A DNA stretch of 64,000 bases from Acetatifactor aquisgranensis (GTDB lineage Bacteria > Bacillota > Clostridia > Lachnospirales > Lachnospiraceae): assembly GCF_943193215.1 (NCBI RefSeq), contig NZ_CALPDH010000019.1, positions 65,131 through 129,130 on the forward strand. Direction: 5' to 3'. The notes beneath the pieces were generated by a model. It was not told where the DNA came from and searched no databases. It saw only the letters and a program-made list of their open reading frames with translations. Below, one piece after another: positions 35,596-43,500 of this stretch. Every line of letters begins with the position of its first letter. Positions within the stretch are counted from its first letter, which is position 1. The position numbers and the translations under genes were made by a program.

Positions 35596-35630
35596 GGATT
35601 ATCCCTGGATACCCAGAAAGGAAACAAATC

Positions 35631-36401
35631 ATGAAGCAAAAGCACACCGCAAAGGTGCTCTCCCAGAGGGAGATAGCACCGGACATCTTCGACATGTGGA
35701 TAGAGACCCCCCTCGCGGCGGACGCGAAGCCCGGCCAGTTCCTGGGCATCTATCCCAAGGATAAAAGCACCCTTCTTCCCCGCCCCATCAGCATCTGCGA
35801 GACGGATGCGGGACAAGCCAGGCTGCGCATCGTCTACCGTATTGCCGGCGCGGGCACCAGGGAGTTTTCCGGCTACAGAGTAGGAGACTGTATCTCTGTA
35901 CTGGGCAATCTGGGGAATGGCTTTCCGCTGGAGCAGGGAACAGGGAAAAAGGTTTTCCTCATGGGCGGCGGCATCGGCGTGCCCCCGATTTTAGAGCTGG
36001 CCAAGCGGCTGGAGGCGGAGAAGCAGATTGTGGCGGGTTATCGGGATTCCAGCCTTTTCCTGAAAGAAGATCTGGAGAAATACGGCACTGTGTATGTAGC
36101 CACCGAGGACGGCAGCGCCGGCACGAAAGGAAATGTGATGGACGCCATCGCGGAGAACGGACTGGGGGCGGAAGTCGTCTTCGCCTGCGGCCCCATGCCC
36201 ATGCTGCGTGCGGTCAAGGCATACGCATGCCAGCATGGCATTCCGGCATACATCTCCCTGGAGGAGCATATGGCCTGCGGCGTGGGCGCATGCCTGGGCT
36301 GCGTGGTGAAGACCAAAGAAATCGACCATCATTCCCATGTGCACAATGCCCGCATCTGCACGGACGGCCCTGTATTTGAAGCGCAGGAGGTAGAATTGTG
36401 A
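35631..36401 (+). CDS. pyrK: Dihydroorotate dehydrogenase electron-transfer subunit
   Basis: A 256-residue FAD and [2Fe-2S] protein that passes electrons from PyrD to NAD+ in type 1B dihydroorotate dehydrogenase. FAD motif RPISICETD (~50), nucleotide-binding GGGIGVPPILELAK, and the cluster ligands CGVGACLGCVVKTK ... ARICTDGP near the C-terminus are all present. AAGGA precedes the ATG at 35631. PyrD follows after a hairpin-rich spacer, as expected for subunits of one heterotetramer. Confidence 0.93.
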   Translation: MKQKHTAKVLSQREIAPDIFDMWIETPLAADAKPGQFLGIYPKDKSTLLPRPISICETDAGQARLRIVYRIAGAGTREFSGYRVGDCISVLGNLGNGFPLEQGTGKKVFLMGGGIGVPPILELAKRLEAEKQIVAGYRDSSLFLKEDLEKYGTVYVATEDGSAGTKGNVMDAIAENGLGAEVVFACGPMPMLRAVKAYACQHGIPAYISLEEHMACGVGACLGCVVKTKEIDHHSHVHNARICTDGPVFEAQEVEL

Positions 36402-36489
36402 AGAGAATTTCTAAGCCCGCAAAGTACGCGGACAAAGAAATTCTAAGGCTTCACACGGCAGAATGCCCGAAATACATAAGCATTCTGCC
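36398..36489 (+). other. Two strong hairpins between pyrK and pyrD
   Basis: Hairpin 1: GTGAAG/CTTCAC, AGAATTTC/GAAATTCT and CCGC/GCGG nest from 36398 to 36454. Hairpin 2: GGCAGAATGC (36457-36466) pairs perfectly with GCATTCTGCC (36480-36489). No U-run follows, so they are unlikely to be full terminators. The arms resemble the AAGAATGCC/GGCATTCTT stem between the ABC genes at ~20.8 kb. Confidence 0.6.
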
Positions 36490-36522
36490 AAGACCCGCAT
36501 CAGCGCGTAAGGAGGTACGGAT

Positions 36523-37431
36523 ATGAATACACAAGTAACAATAGCAGGCGTCACCTTGAAGAATCCTGTCATGACAGCCTCCGGAACCTTTGGCTCCGGG
36601 ATGGAATACTCGGAATTCGTGGACTTGAACCGGCTTGGGGCCGTAGTGACCAAGGGTGTGGCAAATGTGCCCTGGCCGGGCAACCCCACCCCCAGAGTGG
36701 CGGAAGTCTACGGCGGCATGCTCAATGCCATCGGCCTCCAGAATCCCGGCATTGACGTGTTCCTGGAGCGGGACATCCCTTTCCTGAAGCAGTACGACAC
36801 GAAAATCATTGTAAATGTCTGCGGAAAGACGGTGGAAGATTACGTGGATGTAGTGGAGCGGCTGGGAGAGGAACAGGCAGTGGCCATGCTGGAAATCAAT
36901 GTGTCCTGCCCCAATGTAAAGGAAGGGGCAATTGCATTCGGCCAGAAAGCGGACAATCTGTACGATATCACGAAAGAAGTTAAACGACACGCCAGACAGC
37001 CCGTCATCATGAAGCTGAGCCCCAATGTCACTGACATCGCCGAGATGGCAAAGGCTGCGGAGGCAGCAGGCGCGGACGCCCTGTCCCTGATCAACACCAT
37101 CACGGGCATGAAGATCGACATCCACAAGCGCAGGTTCGCCCTTGCCAACAAGACCGGCGGCATGAGCGGCCCGGCCATCAAGCCGATCGCGGTGCGCATG
37201 GTCTATCAGGCGGCCCATGCGGTGCGGATTCCCGTCATCGGCATGGGAGGCATCGCAAATGCGGAGGACGCCGTGGAATTCCTGCTGGCCGGTGCCAGTG
37301 CCGTCAGCATCGGCGCCATGAACTTCGTGGATCCTTACACCAGCGCGGAGGTAGTGGAGGGCATCGGACGCTACATGGAGCAGTACCATGTGGAGGATGT
37401 CACGGATCTGATCGGGGCCGTGGACAGGTGA
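36523..37431 (+). CDS. pyrD: Dihydroorotate dehydrogenase, class 1B catalytic subunit
   Basis: A 302-residue FMN enzyme oxidising dihydroorotate to orotate. NPVMTASGTFGSGMEY and VVTKGVANVPWPGNPTPR form the N-terminal FMN site, the catalytic Cys lies in LEINVSCPNVKEG, and the phosphate-binding glycines lie in VIGMGGIANAEDAVEFL and AGASAVSIGAMNF. The Cys base and the adjacent pyrK mark it as class 1B (NAD-linked). AAGGAGGT is well placed before the ATG. Confidence 0.94.
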   Translation: MNTQVTIAGVTLKNPVMTASGTFGSGMEYSEFVDLNRLGAVVTKGVANVPWPGNPTPRVAEVYGGMLNAIGLQNPGIDVFLERDIPFLKQYDTKIIVNVCGKTVEDYVDVVERLGEEQAVAMLEINVSCPNVKEGAIAFGQKADNLYDITKEVKRHARQPVIMKLSPNVTDIAEMAKAAEAAGADALSLINTITGMKIDIHKRRFALANKTGGMSGPAIKPIAVRMVYQAAHAVRIPVIGMGGIANAEDAVEFLLAGASAVSIGAMNFVDPYTSAEVVEGIGRYMEQYHVEDVTDLIGAVDR

Positions 37432-37502
37432 GGAGAAATCTTCAAGGCTGCCCGAGTGAGCGGATTCGCGATTAAGACTCACACAGCAGGCATATCTTAA
37501 AG

Positions 37503-37546
37503 AATACCTTCATATATATTCTTATACGAGTATATATGGAGGTATT
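37503..37546 (+). promoter_or_regulatory. Hairpin sequestering the ribosome site of the SPOCS/LysM gene
   Basis: AATACCTTCATATATATTC (37503-37521) pairs with GAGTATATATGGAGGTATT (37528-37546) over 19 bp with two G-U-type changes. The right arm contains the GGAGG ribosome site of the GTG start at 37550. Folding would block translation. Confidence 0.7.
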
Positions 37547-37549
37547 TTC

Positions 37550-39100
37550 GTGGAGCTGTTAAAGAGAAATATACATATGGATCGCGTCAGAGTCCAGGCT
37601 GTCACACAGTTCACGCTGGAGGATGACGTGAACATTCCGGAGAACAAGCCGGATGTAGCCGCCCTGAACCTGGAGAAGGGAGAGCTGATCATCGATGAAA
37701 TCAAACCGGGGACGGATTCCGTCACGGTCCGCGGCAGGCTTGGCTTCGTGGTGCTCTACCACACCATGGAGGAGGGGAGCAGCCTGGTGGTGCTGGACAG
37801 CAAGATGCCCTTTGAAGAACGCATCAACATGCAGGGGGTGGTGCCCGCGGACACCGTGACCGTGGACGGGGAGGTGGAGGACCTCTCCATGAACATGATT
37901 AACTCGCGCAAGCTGAACATCCAGTCCCTGATCACCCTGACAGCCCGGGTGGAGGAGCTCTTCGACGTGGAAGTGCCCATCGCCGTCCATGGGGACGAAA
38001 AGGTGGAGTACCGACGCATGCCTCTGGAACTGGCCCAGATCGCCATCGCAAAGAACGACATCTTCCGCTTAAAGGAGGAGGTGGCGCTTCCGTCCAATTA
38101 TCCCAATATTTTCCAGATTCTCTGGAGCAATATCTCCCTGGGGGATGTGGAATTCAAGGTCATGGAGGAAAAAATCACCATTTCCGGGGATATCCGTCTT
38201 TTCCTGCTGTATGAGGGCGAGGGGGAGGACCATCCCTGCCGCAGTTTCGAGACCACAGTGCCTTTCAGCGGCGTGCTGGAATGCCATGGCTGCAGGGAGG
38301 GGATGCTGCCTGACATCCGCTACCACCTGGGGCAGCAGGAACTGGCCGTGCGCCCGGATTTCGACGGGGAGGAGCGCAGCATAGGACTGGAACTGGTCCT
38401 GGATATTTCCATCCGGATCTACGAGGAGGAAAAGCTGGAAATTATCTCAGACCTCTACGGCGTGTCCAAGGAAATCGGCACCACCACAGGCAGAGCGAAT
38501 CTGCGCAGGCTGCTGGCAAAGGTCACCGGCAAGACAAAGGTCACGGATCATGTCCGCGTCACGGACGGAACCGTGCTGCAGCTGCTGCACAGCGAAGGTA
38601 ACGTGAGCCTGGAGCAGCGCAGCACTGTGGAGAACGGCATCCTGCTCCAGGGCAGCGTGCAGGTGAAAATCATGTACATCACAGGGGAGGATGAAGCCCC
38701 CTACGGCAGCACCCAGGCGTTTCTTCCTTATCAATATACTCTGGAGGTGCCTGACATTGCCCCGGAGGACATGGGAGAGGTGCGCGCGGAGGTAGAGCAG
38801 CTCCAGGTGACCATGCTGGACGGAGAGGAGATGGACGTAAAGGCAGTGTTAAGCTTCTCCACTGTAGTGTTCAAAACCATCCCTATGGATTTGATAAGCG
38901 ACATCAATGTATCGGAGCTGGACACCGGGAAGATGAGCAGCCTCCCGGGCATGGTGGTCTACCTGGTAAAGGACGGCGACAACCTCTGGAACATCGGCAA
39001 GCGCTACTATGCCCCTGTGGATTCCCTGAGAGAACTGAACGCGCTGGAGAGCGATGAGCTGAAAGCGGGACAGAAGCTGCTGATTGTAAAAGGAAGTTAA
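37550..39100 (+). CDS. SPOCS (DUF3794) and LysM domain protein, spore-coat/envelope type
   Basis: A 516-residue protein with repeated SPOCS-type beta domains (DVNIPENKPDVAALNLEKGELIID-like openings, then ITISGDIRLFLLYEGE and VSLEQRSTVENGILLQGSVQVKIMY) and a C-terminal LysM module (VYLVKDGDNLWNIGKRYYAPV ... LKAGQKLLIVK) that binds peptidoglycan. Such proteins are found in spore-forming clostridia and are linked to spore envelope assembly. There is no signal peptide. It starts at GTG (37550); the GGAGG site is buried in a hairpin. Followed by a perfect terminator. Confidence 0.85.
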   Translation: MELLKRNIHMDRVRVQAVTQFTLEDDVNIPENKPDVAALNLEKGELIIDEIKPGTDSVTVRGRLGFVVLYHTMEEGSSLVVLDSKMPFEERINMQGVVPADTVTVDGEVEDLSMNMINSRKLNIQSLITLTARVEELFDVEVPIAVHGDEKVEYRRMPLELAQIAIAKNDIFRLKEEVALPSNYPNIFQILWSNISLGDVEFKVMEEKITISGDIRLFLLYEGEGEDHPCRSFETTVPFSGVLECHGCREGMLPDIRYHLGQQELAVRPDFDGEERSIGLELVLDISIRIYEEEKLEIISDLYGVSKEIGTTTGRANLRRLLAKVTGKTKVTDHVRVTDGTVLQLLHSEGNVSLEQRSTVENGILLQGSVQVKIMYITGEDEAPYGSTQAFLPYQYTLEVPDIAPEDMGEVRAEVEQLQVTMLDGEEMDVKAVLSFSTVVFKTIPMDLISDINVSELDTGKMSSLPGMVVYLVKDGDNLWNIGKRYYAPVDSLRELNALESDELKAGQKLLIVKGS

Positions 39101-39113
39101 AAAGGATAGATGA

Positions 39114-39158
39114 AAAATCCCCGGACTGCGTGCCGTATGCAGTCCGGGGATTTTGCAT
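39114..39158 (+). terminator. Perfect intrinsic terminator after the SPOCS/LysM gene
   Basis: AAAATCCCCGGACTGC (39114-39129) and GCAGTCCGGGGATTTT (39139-39154) form a perfect 16-bp stem. A-tract and T-tract on either side make it bidirectional. Confidence 0.9.
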
Positions 39159-39203
39159 GGAGAATCTGCTGCCTGATTTGCGGAGAAGAGATGACAAACC
39201 GGA

Positions 39204-39232
39204 TTGCCATATGGTACGATGGATGATATTTT
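39204..39232 (+). promoter_or_regulatory. Promoter candidate of the recombinase gene
   Basis: TTGCCA (39204-39209), a 17-base spacer and TATTTT (39227-39232), 37 bases before the start codon. The -10 is weak, which suits low-level expression. Confidence 0.45.
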
Positions 39233-39268
39233 CCGCCGGATTCAAGCGGCAAGATTAGGAGGACAGAA

Positions 39269-40138
39269 ATGGAATTTACACCCGATAAGATCATAGACAA
39301 GACAGACATGGGACGCTTTGAGAACAGACTCAGGTCTGAGGAGAAGAGCAGGGCCACCATTGAGAAATACATGCGGGACGCGAAAGCCTTTGCCGCTTTC
39401 CTGGGGAATGCCCCTGTCACCAAGGAGGCGGTCATCCGGTACAAGGGGCATCTGGCGGAACGGTATGCGGTGGCCAGCGCCAACTCCATGCTGGCAGCCG
39501 TGAACAGCTTCCTGCGCTTTCTGGAATGTGCCGACTGCGTGGTGCGCACTTTCAAGATTCAGAAAGCCGTCTTCCGCTCCCGGGAGCTGGAGCTGTCCAG
39601 GGACGAATACGTGCGCCTGGTGGAAGCGGCGAAGCGCCGGGGGAACCTGCGCCTGTGTCTGGTGATGCAGACCATCTGCGCCACGGGAATCCGGATCAGC
39701 GAACTGCCTTTCGTCACCGTGGAGGCCCTCTATACGAGGCGGGCGCGGGTGTCGCTCAAAGGCAAGACCCGCATGGTCATCCTGCCTATGGAGCTGTGCC
39801 GGGAGCTGAAGCGCTATGCAAAATCCGGCGGCATCCAGTCCGGCAGCATCTTCATAACCCGTGGAGGCAGGCCCATGGACCGCAGCAACATCCTCCACGC
39901 CATGAAAGCCCTGTGCAAAGAGGCAGGAGTGGAGGAAGGGAAAGTTTTCCCGCACAATCTGCGCCACCTTTTCGCGGTCACTTATTATAATGTAGAAAAA
40001 GACATCTGCCACCTGGCCGATCTGCTGGGCCATTCCAATATCAACACCACAAGAATCTACACCCTTATCAGCTGCGAGATGCAGGAGCAGCGTCTGGGCA
40101 GACTGGGGCTTGTGCTGTACGACAAAAATACCGCATAA
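39269..40138 (+). CDS. Tyrosine site-specific recombinase next to an invertible promoter
   Basis: A 289-residue XerC/D-like recombinase with N-terminal SAM-like DNA-binding domain (residues ~15-100) and catalytic domain. The active set is complete: R142 (TGIRISEL), K166 (SLKGKTR), H229 and R232 (PHNLRHLF), H255 (LLGHSN) and nucleophile Y264 (TTRIYT). TAGGAGG precedes the ATG. No phage or conjugation genes are near. The stop codon lies inside a perfect dyad, an inverted relative of which occurs ~280 bases downstream, just before the adhesin gene. I infer that it flips the intervening promoter, as known recombinases do for surface phase variation. Confidence 0.9.
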   Translation: MEFTPDKIIDKTDMGRFENRLRSEEKSRATIEKYMRDAKAFAAFLGNAPVTKEAVIRYKGHLAERYAVASANSMLAAVNSFLRFLECADCVVRTFKIQKAVFRSRELELSRDEYVRLVEAAKRRGNLRLCLVMQTICATGIRISELPFVTVEALYTRRARVSLKGKTRMVILPMELCRELKRYAKSGGIQSGSIFITRGGRPMDRSNILHAMKALCKEAGVEEGKVFPHNLRHLFAVTYYNVEKDICHLADLLGHSNINTTRIYTLISCEMQEQRLGRLGLVLYDKNTA

Positions 40139-40159
40139 TAAACATTATGCGGTATTTTT
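40124..40159. repeat. Left recombination site candidate, also a bidirectional terminator
   Basis: AAAAATACCGCATAAT, spacer AAAC, ATTATGCGGTATTTTT: a perfect 16-bp dyad around 4 bases. The T5 on each outer end makes it a terminator for both strands. Its outer half plus spacer (40129-40147) recurs inverted at 40411-40430 with one mismatch in the aligned 20 bases. The recombinase stop codon (40136-40138) lies in it. Confidence 0.8.
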
Positions 40160-40431
40160 AAAAACGATACTCTCATCTATCCGTTATTATACTCTTGTCT
40201 GCCTGAAAATTCAATATCTGCGGGCAAATTCATATAAGGATTTCTTTTGCCACAGAATCTCTATGCCAGCCATTCTGAAACGGATATGGCTGCCTTTGTA
40301 TTGTCTGTATGACTACTATAACAGATGGTAAGTCTAAAGATGCGTCAAAATTTTCAGCTAAAACAGGTTTTTGTTTCAATAGTTTATATTTTCCTCCGCG
40401 GGATACTACGTAATGTTTATTATGAGGTATC
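40127..40431. other. Predicted invertible promoter segment (phase switch), drawn OFF
   Basis: About 280 bases between two inverted recombinase-site-like dyads. It contains no gene. A strong minus-strand promoter (40186-40214) points toward the recombinase and into the left dyad/terminator. Only weak promoter matches face the adhesin (TTGTAT, 15 bases, TATAAC at 40296-40322). Exchange at the AAAC/GTTT centres would move the strong -10 to about 40367-40372, facing the adhesin gene. Confidence 0.75.
40186..40214 (-). promoter_or_regulatory. Strong promoter inside the invertible segment
   Basis: On the minus strand: TTGAAT (40214-40209), exactly 17 bases, TATAAT (40191-40186). Transcription would start near 40179 and meet the left dyad/terminator after about 20 bases. 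Confidence 0.72.
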
Positions 40432-40432
40432 C
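40401..40432. repeat. Right recombination site candidate
   Basis: ATACTACGTAAT, spacer GTTT, ATTATGAGGTAT: the two 12-base arms agree at 9 of 12 positions. The spacer is the reverse complement of the left site's AAAC, so the two sites are in inverted orientation. 40411-40430 is an inverted copy (19 of 20) of the left site's outer half. Its outer flank is CCC, with no T-run. Confidence 0.75.
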
Positions 40433-40472
40433 CGGTCCAACGCGGCAGCGGTCACGGCCGCGTTGGACCGGG
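40431..40472 (+). promoter_or_regulatory. Perfect GC-rich hairpin in the adhesin leader
   Basis: CCCGGTCCAACGCGGC (40431-40446) pairs perfectly with GCCGCGTTGGACCGGG (40457-40472), loop 10 bases. No U-run follows. GGGATAC (40400-40406) could instead pair with GTATCCC (40427-40433), which overlaps the base of this stem, so two folds may compete. Confidence 0.65.
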
Positions 40473-40580
40473 GAGATAATGCAGAATGGCTGGGCTGGCC
40501 GGATACAGGCTCCGGACAGGCGCTTGACGGAATGGGACTGATAGATTAACAGATCTGGATACGAGGAAGGAGACGGCACA

Positions 40581-43500
40581 ATGGAAGCTTTGAGGAAACA
40601 GGCTGCAAGAATCTTGCGGGAGAAGAAAAAACATAAACTCTGGCTGACGGCATTCCTGTGCATGGCTGTGGTGGTCACAGCGGGGACAGTGACTGCACTG
40701 AAGATGAGCGGCCAGGCGCTGAGCCATAAGGAGAAAGTGCTCATCTGCGGAATAGAGGTGCATCAGCATACCGAACAGTGCCGGGACAGCGAAGGTGAGC
40801 TGGTCTGCGGGCAGGCGGATTATGTCGTCCATGTCCACAATGATGACTGCAAGGGGCAGGACGGCCAGCTGGTATGCCGGTTGGATGAAATAGAGCCCCA
40901 TGTGCACGAAGACTCATGCTTTGCGGAAGAGAAACGCCTCATATGCACCAGGGAGGAGTCCGCGGGCCATCAGCACGATGAAGACTGCTATACCAAAGTC
41001 CGGGGCGGGCTGACCTGCGGCACGGAGGGAGCAGGGCATCAGCACAGCGCAGAATGCCGCACATTGGTTCAGGGTGAGCTGACCTGCACTGATACAGAAG
41101 AGGGCCATGAGCATACTGATGGATGCTATGCCTGGAGCGAGGAGCTGACCTGCGGGCAGACAGAAGAAGTGCACGAACATACCGATGAGTGCTACGCCTG
41201 GACAGAAGAGCTGATTTGCGAAATTGAAGAAGGATATGACGCGCATGAGCATACCGATGAGTGCTATGTGACCGAGACGGTCAATGTCTGCGGAGAACTG
41301 GAGCTGCATACCCATGAGGACAGCTGCTGTGACAAGGATGGGAACCTTATCTGCGGGCAGACAGAGCTGCTGGAGCATGTACATGCCGACGGCTGCTTTG
41401 AAATCATAGAGGCCGAGGCGGCCGATGAGGAAAGCGGCGAGGCACAACTGTTCCAGAAGACATATGAAGATGCGGAAATCAGGGTAGTGGCGGAATATGA
41501 CGAGTCCGCGAACATCCCTGAGGAAGCGCGGCTGGTGGCGGAGCGGATTGAGGCCGAGGCTGAGGGCGGCACGCAGGATGGTTCGGAAACGACAGAGCCG
41601 GAAGCGGACGAGGCCGACGGAGTGCAGGAAACCCGGGAAAGCATTACAGAAGAGGTATCCTACAGGCTCCGGTTCCTTGTAAATGAGGAAGAGGTTCAGC
41701 CCGGGGGAACAGTGACCTTTACGGTGCAGGGGCTGGATGAGAATGGCAGTGACGCAGGGGAACCCGCAGTGCTGGTATATAACGCCGGTGACGGACTGGA
41801 CGCAATGGTAGCGACTCTGGTCAGAGAGACTGCGGCAGAGGCGGCGCATGAGTTCCGCAAAGAAGCCCGGGACGGCAATGTGAGCGTGGCTGTGGAATAC
41901 GATGCCCTCGCCAACATTCCGGGGGAAGCGGAGCTTCGGGTAAGGCAGATTACGGCAGAAAGCGATTCTGAGCAATATGCGCAGCTTGAGGCCGAATTTA
42001 TCGGACAGACGACAGAAAATGCCATGATGGATATGCTTTTTGAAATCGGATTCTATGTGGAAGAGACCAGGATAGAGCCGGAAGCGCCTGTGACCATCAC
42101 GGTTCAGATACCGGACGGCCTTGCAGAAGAGGGCGAAGGGATTCAGGCAATCCGCTTTGGCGAAGCGCAGACAGAGGAACTGGATGCCGATGTCCTGGCA
42201 GACGAAGCAGGTAATCAGTCTGTAAGATTCCAGGAGAACAGCCTGTCAACCTATGCGGTTGGGAGGACAGAAGTCAGGACTTTCAGCGTCAGGAAAGAGT
42301 GCAGGAACGATGCCCTGAACATTATCGTGATTGCCGAGTACAATCTGGATGCGGAGATTCCGGAGGAAGCGGAGCTTAAAGTAGAAGCGATTACGCCGGA
42401 AAGCAACCCTGAGTACTATGCCCGGCGTGAGGCGGAGTACCTGGAGCAGGTAGGCGAAAGCGCCCGGATGGATATGCTTCTGAGCATCGGCTTCTATGAT
42501 GCGGACGGCGCGGAGATTGAGCCTGAGACTCCTGTGTCCATTACCGTACAGCTGCTGGATGACCAGTACGAGGACGGCGAACAGATTAAGGTAGTCCACT
42601 TTGGAAATGAGGCTACTGAGGAGCTGAATGCCTCTGAAATCAGGACGGATGAAGAGGGGAACAAGGCTACCAGCTTCGAGACGGACAGCTTTTCGGATTT
42701 CGGGGTCGGCCCGAGAAATGGAGAGAATCAGCTGGTCTATTGTAGTGAGGATAGAGGCGATGACCCCGGGATGGATGGCATTACCACTTTTGCTCTTGGT
42801 AGGAGCAGTGGAGACTCCCGCTTGGAAGATGGAAGTTCCTACCAGATTTATTGCCAGAGCGGTGGGAAGACATATGCGCTGTATCACGATGAGAGCCATG
42901 CGCTGCAGGCTGTAGAGGTTACGGTGGATGCACAGGGAGCGATAGTAGCCGGGAGTGAATACACGGAGGATGGCTTTATCTGGATTTGTGAGAGCAATAG
43001 ATACGGGAATGCGCTGAAAAGTGAGGATGGATATTATTTGAGTGATGTAGGCCCCGGCTGGACTATGACGAATCAGTATGCATTCACGTCTTTAGACTTT
43101 TTGGGGAATGGCGTTGATGAAATTGGAATTTATAGTACGGTAGCCTCGAGTTATTTGAATTATGAAAATGGCCAGATCGCGGCTGGGTATAAAGCACAAT
43201 ATACCAAATGGAAGTTTGCGGCTCCATCGACCGAATCCGGACAATATAGAATCAACTATTATAAGAACGAATTAAGCGTTTCCAAATTTCAAGACGAAGT
43301 ATCCGAGGTTGAGCGGGGAACATTACTGGGCCGGAGATATTTGGATGCTGAAGAAACGGCGGATGGAAAAACGGTAATACGGATACCAATTATGGGAACG
43401 GCTGGGAAAAATGAGATTGGAAAACTGGATGATTATACAGAAGACGGAAAAACCTATAAATTCTATGGTTGGTCCCTGAACAGTAATTCTAATTATCAGC

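Noticed and set aside
35456..35630. PyrR-regulated attenuator
   Set aside because: The PyrR-binding loop consensus is not visible and the hairpins are not followed by a good T-run.
39269..40138. Integrase of a prophage or integrative element
   Set aside because: No excisionase, phage or conjugation gene and no tRNA target is nearby; inverted sites beside it fit an invertase role better.
40325..40549. 74-codon open frame before the adhesin
   Set aside because: It spans the right recombination site and the GC hairpin, has no ribosome site and no recognisable domain.
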